Shown: piece after piece, positions 1 to 7,503 of the stretch
Numbering within the stretch: the first letter of the stretch is position 1
Layout of the letters: the number at the start of each line of letters is the position of its first letter
Assembly: GCA_017549125.1 (NCBI GenBank)
Contig: JAFYVL010000068.1
Coordinates: 1 to 35,394 of the forward strand
From: Oscillospiraceae bacterium
GTDB lineage: Bacteria > Bacillota > Clostridia > Oscillospirales > Oscillospiraceae
Length of the DNA: 35,394 nucleotides
Direction of reading: 5' to 3'
The notes under the pieces: generated by a model
Databases searched by the model: none
What the model was told of the DNA's origin: nothing
Seen by the model: the letters and a program-made list of their open reading frames with translations, nothing else
Program-made: the position numbers and the translations under genes

Positions 1-20
1 CAAGCTTTTTAGGAGAACGG

Positions 21-57
21 ATTGCCACGCCAGTGTGCGCACTGGCTCGCAATGACG
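21..57. repeat. MITE-like repeat, family A (partial copy)
   Basis: This stretch holds the right half of a dispersed element also seen at 4007-4110, 25986-26037 (inverted) and 31888-31995. The shared core reads GATTGCCACGCCAGTG, then a small CCAGTG/CACTGG-type hairpin, then TCGCAATGAC. Only the TCGCAATGAC end is in this copy. It lies between genes, as do the other copies. Confidence 0.7.
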
Positions 58-85
58 CATCGAAATACTTGCGGTGCAAAACGAA

Positions 86-130
86 CCGCCAATCATCAAA
101 ACCTGTGTTTTGACGATTGACGGCTTTTTT
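86..130 (+). terminator. Rho-independent terminator of an upstream gene
   Basis: An imperfect hairpin (arms near 86-102 and 106-123, both containing CAATC..TCAAAAC-type sequence) is followed by CTTTTTT at 124-130. It would end a plus-strand transcript that enters from outside the window. Confidence 0.6.
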
Positions 131-140
131 GACACTCTGA

Positions 141-172
141 AAATCGCTGTCTCAAAACCGAGACAGCGATTT
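141..172 (-). terminator. Terminator hairpin after the YeiH-family gene
   Basis: A perfect 12-base stem (AAATCGCTGTCT paired with AGACAGCGATTT, 8-base loop) starts two bases after the stop codon of the minus-strand gene. The T-run is short on the minus strand. Confidence 0.7.
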
Positions 173-174
173 CT

Positions 175-1200
175 TTACATTTTACCCATAAAGATGATTA
201 CCACAAGGGCGGTTAGGGTCACCAACGTATCAATGGTCACACCGTAGAACATGGGGGCAAGACCTGCCTTCTTAAAGTCGGCAATGCTGGTGTTCAGACC
301 AATGGCCGCCAAGGCGGTGACCATCAAGAACTTACTGGTCTGCTTCAGCACACCGGACACAGATGTGGGAATCCAGCCCACACTATTGATAATTGCCAAC
401 ACCAGGAAACCGCCGATAAACCAGGGAATGATCTTCATCATGTTCACCTTTTTGCCCTGGCCGGTGGCCTGCATTTGTCTTTTCTTCATGCGAATGCCCA
501 CCCAGGCAAAAACCAGCACCGTGGGGATGATGGCAATGGTACGGGTCAGCTTCACCATGGTGGCAAAGTCACCGGCTGCTTCAGAAAATGCATAGCCGGA
601 GGCCACCACGCTGGCGGTATCGTTGACAGATGTACCGGCCCAGATGCCATAGCCAATATCAGACATGCCCATAGCCTTACCCATCAACGGGTACAGGGCG
701 ATCATCACCATATCGAACAGGAATGTGGAGGACATGGCAAAGGCAATATCCTTATCGTCCGCATCGATCACCGGCGCAATAGCCGCCACAGCAGAACCGC
801 CGCAAATGCCTGTACCGGCGGAGATCAGATTACTCAGTTTCCAGTTCAAGCCAAAGAGTTTGCGGATAAAATAACCGGCACCGAAACACATGGCAAAGGT
901 GAAGATCATCACAAAGAAGGTCATCTTACCCACAGACAGGATAGTTCTGACGCTCAAGGATGCGCCCAGCAGAATGATGGCGGCCTTCAAGATTTTCTTG
1001 GAAGTAAATTTCAAGGCAGGCTTGATCCAATTGGGGCAGAAAAAGCTATTGATTAGTGTGCCTGCAAACAGCGCAATGATGGATGCGCCCAGCAGTTCCC
1101 CGGGAATCTGATGTTCCAGGAAAACCGATACGCCTGCCACCGCAAAACAGATGAGAATACCCAGGACAAACAACGCCCGGTCTTTGGTGAAGATGTTCAT
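175..1200 (-). CDS. YeiH/PSE-family membrane transporter (UPF0324)
   Basis: This 341-residue polytopic membrane protein belongs to the YeiH / putative sulfate exporter family (Cons_hypoth698). Roughly nine to ten hydrophobic segments span the whole length. Family-type glycine-rich motifs are visible: GTGICGGSAVAAIAPVI near residues 128-144 and GIWAGTSVNDTASVVA near 184-199. Length is normal for the family. TAGGAG precedes the ATG by a usual distance. A LysR-type gene is divergently transcribed 104 bases away, the same arrangement as yeiH and its regulator yeiE in Enterobacteria. By analogy the protein may export a small sulfur oxyanion such as sulfite, but the substrate is inference; the family assignment is firm. 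Confidence 0.88.
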   Translation of the reverse strand: MNIFTKDRALFVLGILICFAVAGVSVFLEHQIPGELLGASIIALFAGTLINSFFCPNWIKPALKFTSKKILKAAIILLGASLSVRTILSVGKMTFFVMIFTFAMCFGAGYFIRKLFGLNWKLSNLISAGTGICGGSAVAAIAPVIDADDKDIAFAMSSTFLFDMVMIALYPLMGKAMGMSDIGYGIWAGTSVNDTASVVASGYAFSEAAGDFATMVKLTRTIAIIPTVLVFAWVGIRMKKRQMQATGQGKKVNMMKIIPWFIGGFLVLAIINSVGWIPTSVSGVLKQTSKFLMVTALAAIGLNTSIADFKKAGLAPMFYGVTIDTLVTLTALVVIIFMGKM

Positions 1201-1222
1201 TTGATCGCTCCTATAATTTTTT

Positions 1223-1256
1223 CTTTATTTTACCAGCTTTATGTGATAAAATAAAG
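1223..1256. promoter_or_regulatory. Divergent promoter/operator palindrome between yeiH-like and lysR-like genes
   Basis: A perfect inverted repeat with 10-base arms (CTTTATTTTA at 1223-1232, TAAAATAAAG at 1247-1256) and a 14-base spacer fills the intergenic gap. On both strands it offers TTTATT and TAAAAT exactly 17 bases apart, so overlapping divergent promoters could sit within the palindrome. Size and symmetry fit a LysR binding site. Binding is inferred. Confidence 0.5.
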
Positions 1257-1304
1257 TTATTATACGGAATATGCCAATTCCTTTTTGTTATGGAGTGTGT
1301 AATT

Positions 1305-2180
1305 ATGGATACCAAACTGCATACATTTCTGACCCTCTGCCAAACCATGAGTTATCGGCTGGCAGCAGAGCGGCTGCACTTGTCACAGCCCGCGGTCACC
1401 AAACAGATACAGGCTTTGGAGCAATCTCTTCAGACAAAGCTGTTTTATTACGACGGACACACCCTGCATAAGACGGAAAAATGTCTGCTGCTGGAGCGCT
1501 ATGCCATTACCCGTCAGTATCAGTTTGAAGAACTGCAGCTGGCCATTGCCGAAAAAGAACGGAAGCTGCTGCGGATCGGCGCTACCAAGACCATTGGAGA
1601 TTATGTGCTCATCGATGGGATTCGAAATTATCTCAACGATCCCAGCCATGAATTGTCCCTGGTGGTGGATAACACCAAGCATTTACTGCAAATGCTGGAT
1701 GAAAATCAGCTGGATTTTGCGGTCATTGAAGGTACTTTCAGCAAAACCAAATACGATTCCTATCTATTGCGCATGGAGCCTTTTGTGGGTATTTGCGCCA
1801 AGGATAGTCCCCTGTGCGGCCGGGCAGTCCCCATTGATACGTTGCTGAAGGAGACCATCATTATCCGGGAGGAAGGCTCCGGAACGCGCCGCATTTTTGA
1901 AGAACGGCTGGCTGCCTCCGGCTATGAGCTGAACGACTTTTCCCGAAAGGTATCCATCAGTAGTTTCGTTTCCATCAAGGCATTGGTGGCTGCAGGGATC
2001 GGCATCAGCTTTTTGTACCAGTCTGTGGTCGACAGCGAGGAGAACATCGGCACATTTACCGTCGATGGGTTGACCGCGCCCCATGCCTTCCATGTGGTAT
2101 ATACCCGAAACACCAACGCAGAGAAATATTCCCGGCAATTCCTCTCAGGCGACAAAAACCTCCTGCCGGAGGAAGGATAA
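1305..2180 (+). CDS. LysR-family transcriptional regulator (YeiE-like context)
   Basis: This 291-residue protein has the LysR layout: an N-terminal winged helix-turn-helix (residues 1-60, with RLAAERLHLSQPAVTKQIQ as the recognition region) and a C-terminal periplasmic-binding-like effector domain (about residues 90-280). An ATG at 1290 in the same frame is possible, but GGAG at 1292-1295 lies 9 bases before the ATG at 1305, which also matches the usual LysR start. The gene faces away from the YeiH-family exporter, the classic position for a regulator of that exporter. In Enterobacteria YeiE is linked to sulfite and yeiH; the same ligand here is only a guess. Confidence 0.9.
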   Translation: MDTKLHTFLTLCQTMSYRLAAERLHLSQPAVTKQIQALEQSLQTKLFYYDGHTLHKTEKCLLLERYAITRQYQFEELQLAIAEKERKLLRIGATKTIGDYVLIDGIRNYLNDPSHELSLVVDNTKHLLQMLDENQLDFAVIEGTFSKTKYDSYLLRMEPFVGICAKDSPLCGRAVPIDTLLKETIIIREEGSGTRRIFEERLAASGYELNDFSRKVSISSFVSIKALVAAGIGISFLYQSVVDSEENIGTFTVDGLTAPHAFHVVYTRNTNAEKYSRQFLSGDKNLLPEEG

Positions 2181-2186
2181 TTCACC

Positions 2187-2241
2187 TCGAATCCAACCAG
2201 CATAGCAAAAAAGCAGATACCCATTCGGGTATCTGCTTTTT
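2187..2241 (+). repeat. Direct repeat copy 1: tRNA-end-like sequence plus terminator
   Basis: Bases 2196-2241 are identical to 3731-3776, and the nine bases before them match apart from two changes. The unit is a T-arm-like TCGARTCC, then ACCAGCATAGC, then a hairpin (AAAAAAGCAGATACCC/GGGTATCTGCTTTTT). Here it directly follows the lysR-like gene and serves as its terminator. The two copies have the same orientation and bracket the AT-rich lipoprotein gene. Confidence 0.85.
2207..2241 (+). terminator. Rho-independent terminator after the lysR-like gene
   Basis: A stem of AAAAAGCAGATACCC with GGGTATCTGCTTTTT and a four-base ATTC loop ends in five T on the plus strand. It starts 26 bases after the LysR stop codon. 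The sequence is self-complementary enough to act in both directions. Confidence 0.85.
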
Positions 2242-2266
2242 GGGTATACACTACACATTTTGATAC

Positions 2267-2297
2267 AATGCAACGCTAAGTACTGGAGCGTTGCATT
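2267..2297 (-). terminator. Inverted repeat downstream of the lipoprotein gene
   Basis: Perfect 11-base arms (AATGCAACGCT and AGCGTTGCATT) with a 9-base loop lie 34 bases past the stop codon of the minus-strand lipoprotein. There is no strong T-run, so termination is probable but not certain. Confidence 0.5.
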
Positions 2298-2330
2298 CGT
2301 GAAACGGCTGGCTCAGGATTCCCCGTAAAT

Positions 2331-3452
2331 TTATTGCGCTCTCGCATTGTAGTCAGGGGATGAATCCACAGAAGCTCTGAAAATCAGCTTACCACTATGG
2401 TCATAAGCCGAATAAACGCTCTCTGTATAGTACCAAATGCTGCTAATCATAGGGGGTGTTTTTTCATATACTCCGGTAATATTGCTGGAAACAATCAGGT
2501 AAAAATCTCCGTAGTCAACAAAGATTTCCGGGATGCCTGCGTCAAAATCATTAAGCAGGGCATCACTTTTATAGATTGCTTTTCCATCTTTTTCACCAAG
2601 CCGCTTATCAAAATAATCTCTGCCTGATGTTATCTCCTTGCCGGTTATCTCCAACGCATCGTTGACTGTAAACACCCAATCTTCCGGGTATCCGTTGGAT
2701 TGCGAGCCAACAAAATCCCCGTCATCTGATTGTGCGCTGATTGATAAAATAAAACGATCCCCGGACATTTCCACTGTGTCCAAGCTATCAAAATCAGAGC
2801 CTGCGATGCATTGGCTGTTCACTACAGCACCTGTTTTATCAAGAACAACCATATAAATATCAGAAGGAGAACCGACTCCTCTTGTTTTTGTTTCCGCGGT
2901 TTCGATCGTTCCAAAGAAATAATAGTTTTCATCCTTTTCAAAACAGTGTTGGAGTGCCCGTCCTTCTACATTGTCAAGCGAAGTATCAAACTGAAGAGCA
3001 CCGTCTTTGTCGCATTTGATAATCCGGGAAGCAAAGCCGTTGTCGCTAGCCCAAGCGTTTTGGTCATACGCATAGTCAGAAAAACCAAGTACAAACAAGA
3101 ATCCACCATCATGGGTTGCTGTAAGTGTATTCACATGGTATGCATCATTGGAATTGCACGCATATGTTGCAATACTGTTTCCGTATAAATCCATCATCTT
3201 AATTTGATAGGAAACAGTTCTGTCCTCGCCTTTTGTTTCAACAATCTCTGATTTTAGCAATCTATTCTCAAAGGCGGTTACACCGTTAAATGCATTATTC
3301 GCTACAATGTGCTTAAACTCATCCGGAATTCGACCGACTTGCGCAATACTTTGGAAGGCATTTGGGTCCGATATATGCTTTTCTTCTGCACAGCCAAACA
3401 AAACAGCAACACATATAAAACAGACGAGCATATACATTAAACGCTTTTTCAT
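2331..3452 (-). CDS. Putative lipoprotein of unknown function
   Basis: This 373-residue protein has a lipoprotein signal peptide: a Lys/Arg start, a hydrophobic stretch, and the lipobox LFGC with Cys near residue 21. The start at 3452 is preferred because AAAGGTG lies 6 bases upstream; a GTG at 3461 is possible but poorly spaced. The mature part has repeated short motifs of the type 'HDGGFLFVLG' and 'YYFFGTIE' with many aromatic and Gly residues, suggesting a beta-rich, perhaps propeller-like, extracellular fold; I do not recognise a named family. The gene looks richer in A+T than its neighbours and sits between two 55-base direct repeats, which may mean it was acquired. Confidence 0.75.
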   Translation of the reverse strand: MKKRLMYMLVCFICVAVLFGCAEEKHISDPNAFQSIAQVGRIPDEFKHIVANNAFNGVTAFENRLLKSEIVETKGEDRTVSYQIKMMDLYGNSIATYACNSNDAYHVNTLTATHDGGFLFVLGFSDYAYDQNAWASDNGFASRIIKCDKDGALQFDTSLDNVEGRALQHCFEKDENYYFFGTIETAETKTRGVGSPSDIYMVVLDKTGAVVNSQCIAGSDFDSLDTVEMSGDRFILSISAQSDDGDFVGSQSNGYPEDWVFTVNDALEITGKEITSGRDYFDKRLGEKDGKAIYKSDALLNDFDAGIPEIFVDYGDFYLIVSSNITGVYEKTPPMISSIWYYTESVYSAYDHSGKLIFRASVDSSPDYNARAQ

Positions 3453-3536
3453 TTGCTTCACCTTTCCCTTTCATATGCTACGCAAGAACGGGTCATCACT
3501 ATTTTAAGTATACAATATTGCGATAAAAAAAGCAAT

Positions 3537-3565
3537 CCTCGGTGATACGAATTGTATCATCGAGG
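3537..3565 (-). terminator. Hairpin with T-run on the minus strand
   Basis: CCTCGGTGATAC pairs with GTATCATCGAGG around a 5-base loop, and on the minus strand ATTGC and seven T follow. It could end an RNA transcribed leftward from the structured region at 3566-3736, or read-through from tRNA-Leu. Confidence 0.55.
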
Positions 3566-3727
3566 GTCAGCTATTTGGTGCCGGTGTCCGGTTTGCGGTG
3601 CCCGGTGTGCGCCTTGCCGACCAAGCGGCTGCGTTGCACACCGACCGCTGCACTCCAATCGACTCTGCTGTATCCGCCACCGGCGGCGCAGAGCCGATTG
3701 GGCCAAACTCGAACCTCCGGTTCGAGT
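3566..3727. other. GC-rich structured intergenic region, possible noncoding RNA
   Basis: No gene is visible here, but the DNA is strongly self-complementary. Three hairpins follow one another: CGGTGTGC/GCACACCG (3603-3610, 3636-3643), CCAATCGACTCTGC/GCAGAGCCGATTGG (3655-3668, 3688-3701, one mismatch), and ACTCGAACC/GGTTCGAGT (3707-3715, 3719-3727). A further pair GCCGGTG (3580-3586)/CACCGGC (3678-3684) could enclose the first. Terminator-like hairpins lie on both sides. Short open frames here look like noise. It may encode a structured RNA or be a decayed repeat array. Confidence 0.4.
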
Positions 3728-3776
3728 CCGACCAGCATAGCAAAAAAGCAGATACCCATTCGGGTATCTGCTTTTT
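3722..3776 (+). repeat. Direct repeat copy 2: tRNA-end-like sequence plus terminator
   Basis: This is the second copy of the unit at 2187-2241, with 46 identical bases at 3731-3776. Its left end, GGTTCGAGTCCGACCAGCA, resembles a tRNA T-arm and 3' end and partly mirrors the end of tRNA-Leu just to the right, so the whole region is an imperfect palindrome around the terminator loop. Confidence 0.85.
3738..3776 (-). terminator. Terminator of tRNA-Leu (bidirectional)
   Basis: The stem AAAAAAGCAGATACCC/GGGTATCTGCTTTTTT begins right after the CCA end of the minus-strand tRNA-Leu and provides a T-run in either direction. Confidence 0.85.
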
Positions 3777-3863
3777 TGGTGCTGGTGACCGGACTCGAAC
3801 CGGTACGAGTGTTACCTCAAGGGATTTTAAGTCCCTGGTGTCTACCTATTCCACCACACCAGC
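3777..3863 (-). tRNA. tRNA-Leu(TAA)
   Basis: Read on the minus strand the 87-base gene starts GCTGGTG, which pairs with CACCAGC before discriminator A and an encoded CCA. The anticodon loop CTTAAAA within AGGGA/TCCCT gives anticodon TAA (leucine). A long variable arm, typical of tRNA-Leu, and the T-loop GGTTCGAGTCC are present. It is a single tRNA gene with its own promoter and terminator. Confidence 0.95.
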
Positions 3864-3875
3864 TTAACGGTGGCT

Positions 3876-3904
3876 AGTATAACATATTTCTGCGGTGTCG
3901 TCAA
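3876..3904 (-). promoter_or_regulatory. Promoter of tRNA-Leu
   Basis: On the minus strand TTGACG (3899-3904) and TATACT (3876-3881) are separated by exactly 17 bases, 12 bases before the tRNA 5' end. Confidence 0.85.
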
Positions 3905-4190
3905 GTCGAAGAAAGGGAAATACATGCAATTTTCTAAAGGCTACCCCTCGTAAGGAATTGCAAATTGAAAATTGAAAACTGCAAACTGAAAACGGCAAAG
4001 ATTTGTCATTATGAGGAGCGTAGCGACGTGGCAATCTACCAGGGTAGGTTTTGCAGAATTATAGGCAGGAGATTGCCACACCAGTCTGCGGACTGGTTCG
4101 CAATGACACGACGGAACGCTGGGGACAGCGTTCCCTACGAACCTCATCCACCGCAAGCGGTCCCCCTTCCCCAAAGGGGAAGGTTTGGGG
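3905..4190. repeat. Intergenic repeat cluster (families A, B and C)
   Basis: No gene is seen in this gap. It contains a GAAAACTG-type A-rich run (3960-3995), a full-length family A MITE-like element (4007-4110, ends TGTCATTATGAGGAGCG and TTCGCAATGAC), a REP of family B (4113-4139, AACGCTGGGGACAGCGTT core with GTAG on the minus strand), and a hairpin TTCCCCAAAGGGGAA near 4157-4173. The last one may help end the GH3 transcript. Confidence 0.75.
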
Positions 4191-6401
4191 TTATAGGATT
4201 TGGAAAGTGGCTTGTTGGTCGGCGATGCGAACAATAAATTCGCCGGGTTCTACCTCTTGTTCCATTTTCTCGTTAATAAATGCCAGGTCTTCAAAGCCCA
4301 GGGTAAATTCCACGATCTGCTTCTGACCGGGTTCTAACCAGATCTTTTCCACACCCTTCAGCTGGCGCACAAAGGGAGTGATCCTGCAGAAGCAATCGGT
4401 GAGATACAACTGCACCACCTCGTAGCCTGCCCGGTCACCGGTGTTTTCCACGGTCACCTGTACCTTAATCGGTTCACTGGCAGAACCGGTCTGGGGTACG
4501 GTCAGATCAGAATAGGCAAAGGTGGTATAGCTCAAGCCCTCACCGAAACCGAACAAGGGATCGGGTGTCTCGAACACATAGTCACGACCGGGATTTTCCT
4601 TACTGCCACGGACTTTATAAAAGCCACGGGCAGAGGTTTTATGGTTATAGAAGGACGGAATATGACCGGCGGATCTGGGGAAGGAAATGGGCAGACGACC
4701 GCTGGGGTTATTGTCACCGAACAGGGTCTCTGCCAGAGCATAACCGCCCTGTTCACCGGGATACCAGGCCTGCATAATGGCAGGAATGTTTTCCTTTTCC
4801 CAGGAAATCGCATAGGGACGACCGGTTTCCATCACCAGTACCACGGGTGTTCCCGTAGCATGGATGGCACGGATCAATTCCTGCTGTCTGCCGGGCAGTT
4901 CCAAGGTGTGGGAGTCAAAGCCCTCACCGCAGGTCACCGCCACCTTGCCGTCCAGCTCTGCATCGCCCCAGCCGATACCGCCATAGTAATTGGAGTTATC
5001 ACCCATGACCAAAATGGCCACATCTGCCTGCTTAGCCGCCTCCACAGCTTCCTGGATCTGGGCATCCGAGCCGCTGGCTGTGCCGCAGCCACGGGCAAAG
5101 AGCACACGCTCCGCACCCAGCCGCTCCTGCAGAGCGGTACGCAAGGTCACTGTATGTTCAATAGCTTCCCGGACAGTATAGCCGCCCAGCTGGGGATTAT
5201 CTGCGTTAGGACCGATCAAGGCAACCTTGCCCACAGAATCAGACAAGGGCAGAAGATTATTCTCATTTTTCAGCAAAACCAGGGATTCCCGTGCCGCCTG
5301 ACGAGCCAGTTCCAGAGCCGCCTCGTTGCGGTTTTCCTCCATGGCCTGGGCATCGGCATAGGGATTTTCAAACAGACCCATGGCGAATTTATGGCGCAGT
5401 ACACGGCTTACCGCCAGATCTACCCACTCCATGGGCACTTCGCCGGCAGCCACCTTATCCTGCAATTCCTGATTAAAGCCGATCACGCTGGGTGCTTCCA
5501 CGTCCACACCGGCATACAGCGCCATTTCACCGGCTTTGGTATAGGTCTCCGCCAGCTTATGGAAGGTATTGAGCATCTTGATTGCGCCATAGTCAGAGAC
5601 CACAACACCGGTAAAGCCAAACTCCCCACGAAGCAGGTCTGTGAGCAGATACCGGGAGGCGTGGACAGGCGAACCGTCCCACTCAGAATAGGCCGGCATG
5701 ATGCCCATGGCCTTGCCCTCCATGATGACCTTCTGGAAAGGCACCATCATCACCTCACGGAACTCACGAGGACCGCAATGTACAGGGGCAAGATTGATAC
5801 CACCCTCGGGAGAACCGTGGGCAATATAATGCTTGGGGCAAGCCGCCACACCCTGGGATTGCAGACCCTTTACGTAGGCCACACCCAGACGGGAGGTCAG
5901 ATAGGGGTCTTCACCATAGTTTTCTTCCACTCTGCCCCATCGGGGGTCACGGCTCAGATCCACATTGGGCGCATAGGTCATAGACAGACCGTTGGCCTTG
6001 GCTTCCTTGCCGATCTGGGTAGCGATTTTCTCCATGAGCGCAGGATGGAACGTTGCGCCCAGACCCACACCTTGGGGGAAACAGGTGGCATTTTTATGCA
6101 TCACACCGTGAAGGCTCTCGCCGTGGAATGCCACAGGGATCTTCAATCGGGTATTTTCCAGCACCCAGTCCTGGATCTCACGAACCACCTGGGCAGACAT
6201 GGAACTGGCATTATAAATTGCGCCCAGACGATGGCTGTTAGTCTCCAGAATGGTCACATCAAAATGCTCCGCCTGGCATTCTGCAGGCTTGGGTCGAAGC
6301 AGACGCATCTGGGTAAACTTCTCCTCCAGGGTCATACGGGACAGCAGATCTGCCACACGCTCTTCTACGGGTAAATTGGGATTTTGATAGGGGTATTGCA
6401 T
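4191..6401 (-). CDS. Glycoside hydrolase family 3 beta-glycosidase (BglX-type, cytoplasmic)
   Basis: This 736-residue enzyme has the three-part GH3 layout: a TIM-barrel domain (about residues 10-350), the GH3 C-terminal alpha/beta domain (about 385-610) and a fibronectin III-like domain (about 655-725). Motifs include RDPRWGRVEENYGEDP (151-166), KHYIAHG with K190 and H191, and the nucleophile motif GVVVSDYGA with Asp270. There is no signal peptide, so it acts on imported oligosaccharides. The family removes terminal beta-linked glucose or xylose; which sugar cannot be read from sequence. GGAGG lies 7 bases before the ATG. It is transcribed alone from its own promoter. Confidence 0.93.
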   Translation of the reverse strand: MQYPYQNPNLPVEERVADLLSRMTLEEKFTQMRLLRPKPAECQAEHFDVTILETNSHRLGAIYNASSMSAQVVREIQDWVLENTRLKIPVAFHGESLHGVMHKNATCFPQGVGLGATFHPALMEKIATQIGKEAKANGLSMTYAPNVDLSRDPRWGRVEENYGEDPYLTSRLGVAYVKGLQSQGVAACPKHYIAHGSPEGGINLAPVHCGPREFREVMMVPFQKVIMEGKAMGIMPAYSEWDGSPVHASRYLLTDLLRGEFGFTGVVVSDYGAIKMLNTFHKLAETYTKAGEMALYAGVDVEAPSVIGFNQELQDKVAAGEVPMEWVDLAVSRVLRHKFAMGLFENPYADAQAMEENRNEAALELARQAARESLVLLKNENNLLPLSDSVGKVALIGPNADNPQLGGYTVREAIEHTVTLRTALQERLGAERVLFARGCGTASGSDAQIQEAVEAAKQADVAILVMGDNSNYYGGIGWGDAELDGKVAVTCGEGFDSHTLELPGRQQELIRAIHATGTPVVLVMETGRPYAISWEKENIPAIMQAWYPGEQGGYALAETLFGDNNPSGRLPISFPRSAGHIPSFYNHKTSARGFYKVRGSKENPGRDYVFETPDPLFGFGEGLSYTTFAYSDLTVPQTGSASEPIKVQVTVENTGDRAGYEVVQLYLTDCFCRITPFVRQLKGVEKIWLEPGQKQIVEFTLGFEDLAFINEKMEQEVEPGEFIVRIADQQATFQIL

Positions 6402-6430
6402 GGTTTATCCCTCCAAATTATATTTTTGTC

Positions 6431-6459
6431 AGTATAGCACATAACGGCCTTAATTGCAA
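6431..6459 (-). promoter_or_regulatory. Promoter of the GH3 gene
   Basis: On the minus strand TTGCAA (6454-6459) and TATACT (6431-6436) are 17 bases apart, about 30 bases before the start codon. Confidence 0.75.
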
Positions 6460-6524
6460 TTCTTCCGCACAAAACAGAGAATTTTCCTTACAAAAGTGCA
6501 AGGTCTGTAAACCGGTCGATTTTG

Positions 6525-6553
6525 TTGACATTTTGCGGTTTATACATTATAAT
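6525..6553 (+). promoter_or_regulatory. Promoter of the exopolysaccharide operon
   Basis: A perfect consensus TTGACA (6525-6530) and TATAAT (6548-6553) with a 17-base spacer lies 64 bases before rmlD. I see no comparable promoter inside the following 11 kb, so it probably drives all eleven genes. Confidence 0.9.
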
Positions 6554-6617
6554 AAGGATTAACTATAACTATGGGGGTAGTATACCCTTTTGGCCTTAAA
6601 GGAGCATAGTGAAACTT

Positions 6618-7502
6618 ATGAAAGTGTTTGTTACCGGTGTGGGTGGACAGTTGGGTCACGATGTGATGCTGGAACTGGTCAGCCGTGGTTACGAAGCCAT
6701 CGGCAGTGACCTTGCGCCTACCAACGACACCTATGACCATTATATTCCCATGGACATTACCGACCCCGATTCTGTACAGGCGGTGATCCGCCAGGCAGAC
6801 CCGGATGTGGTGATCCATTGCGCCGCCTGGACTGCTGTAGATCTGGCGGAGGAAAAAGAGAATTTGGTTCGATCCATCAATGCCACCGGCACACAGCATA
6901 TTGCGGATGTTTGCAAGGCTTTGGATTGCAAGATGATCTACATCTCCACGGACTATGTGTTCGATGGCCAGGGTCAGACGCCCTGGGTGCCGGATCAGAA
7001 GGATTACGCACCCCTGAACATTTACGGTCAGACCAAGCTGGAGGGCGAGTTGGCAGTTGCCAATACTTTGGATAAGTATTTCATCGTCCGCATCGCCTGG
7101 GTGTTCGGCCGCAATGGCAATAACTTCATTAAGACTATGCTGAATCTGTCTAACAAGTATGACAGCCTCCGGGTGGTCTGTGACCAGATCGGCACTCCCA
7201 CCTACACTCTGGACCTTTCCCGTCTGCTGGTGGATATGGCTGAGACGGAAAAGTACGGCTACTATCACGCCACCAACGAAGGCGGCTACATCAGCTGGTA
7301 TGAATTTGCCTGTGAGATCTTCAAGCAGGCAAACAAGTCCATGACCGTGACACCGGTGACCACCGCTGAATACGGTCTGAGCAAGGCCGCCCGTCCGTTC
7401 AACAGCCGTCTGGATAAATCCAAGCTGGTAGAAAATGGCTTTACGCCCCTGCCCCACTGGCAGGATGCCTTAAGCCGCTATCTGCAAGAAATTGAGGTGT
7501 AA
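6618..7502 (+). CDS. rmlD: dTDP-4-dehydrorhamnose reductase
   Basis: RmlD makes dTDP-L-rhamnose by NAD(P)H reduction of dTDP-4-dehydro-rhamnose. The 294-residue protein has the Rossmann motif TGVGGQLG (residues 6-13) and the short-chain dehydrogenase Tyr136-x3-Lys140 in YGQTK. STDYVFDG near 112 is typical of the family. The ATG at 6618 gives the usual RmlD start; a GTG at 6609 in the same frame lies only 4 bases from AAAGGAG, so either could be used. It is the first gene of the operon. rmlA and rmlB, needed for the substrate, are not in the window. Confidence 0.93.
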   Translation: MKVFVTGVGGQLGHDVMLELVSRGYEAIGSDLAPTNDTYDHYIPMDITDPDSVQAVIRQADPDVVIHCAAWTAVDLAEEKENLVRSINATGTQHIADVCKALDCKMIYISTDYVFDGQGQTPWVPDQKDYAPLNIYGQTKLEGELAVANTLDKYFIVRIAWVFGRNGNNFIKTMLNLSNKYDSLRVVCDQIGTPTYTLDLSRLLVDMAETEKYGYYHATNEGGYISWYEFACEIFKQANKSMTVTPVTTAEYGLSKAARPFNSRLDKSKLVENGFTPLPHWQDALSRYLQEIEV

Positions 7503-7503
7503 T

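Noticed and set aside
3576-3684. Possible tRNA on the minus strand (7-base acceptor-like pair followed by ACCA)
   Set aside because: At 109 bases it is too long, and it has no T-loop GTTCRA or recognisable anticodon arm. I keep it only as part of the structured region.
3542-3877. Short open frames across tRNA-Leu and the hairpin region
   Set aside because: Their peptides are typical translations of tRNA and terminator DNA; no ribosome site and no homologous protein family.
4641-6374. A 577-codon open frame on the plus strand
   Set aside because: It is the antisense shadow of the GH3 gene, rich in His and Gly with no family resemblance and no ribosome site.
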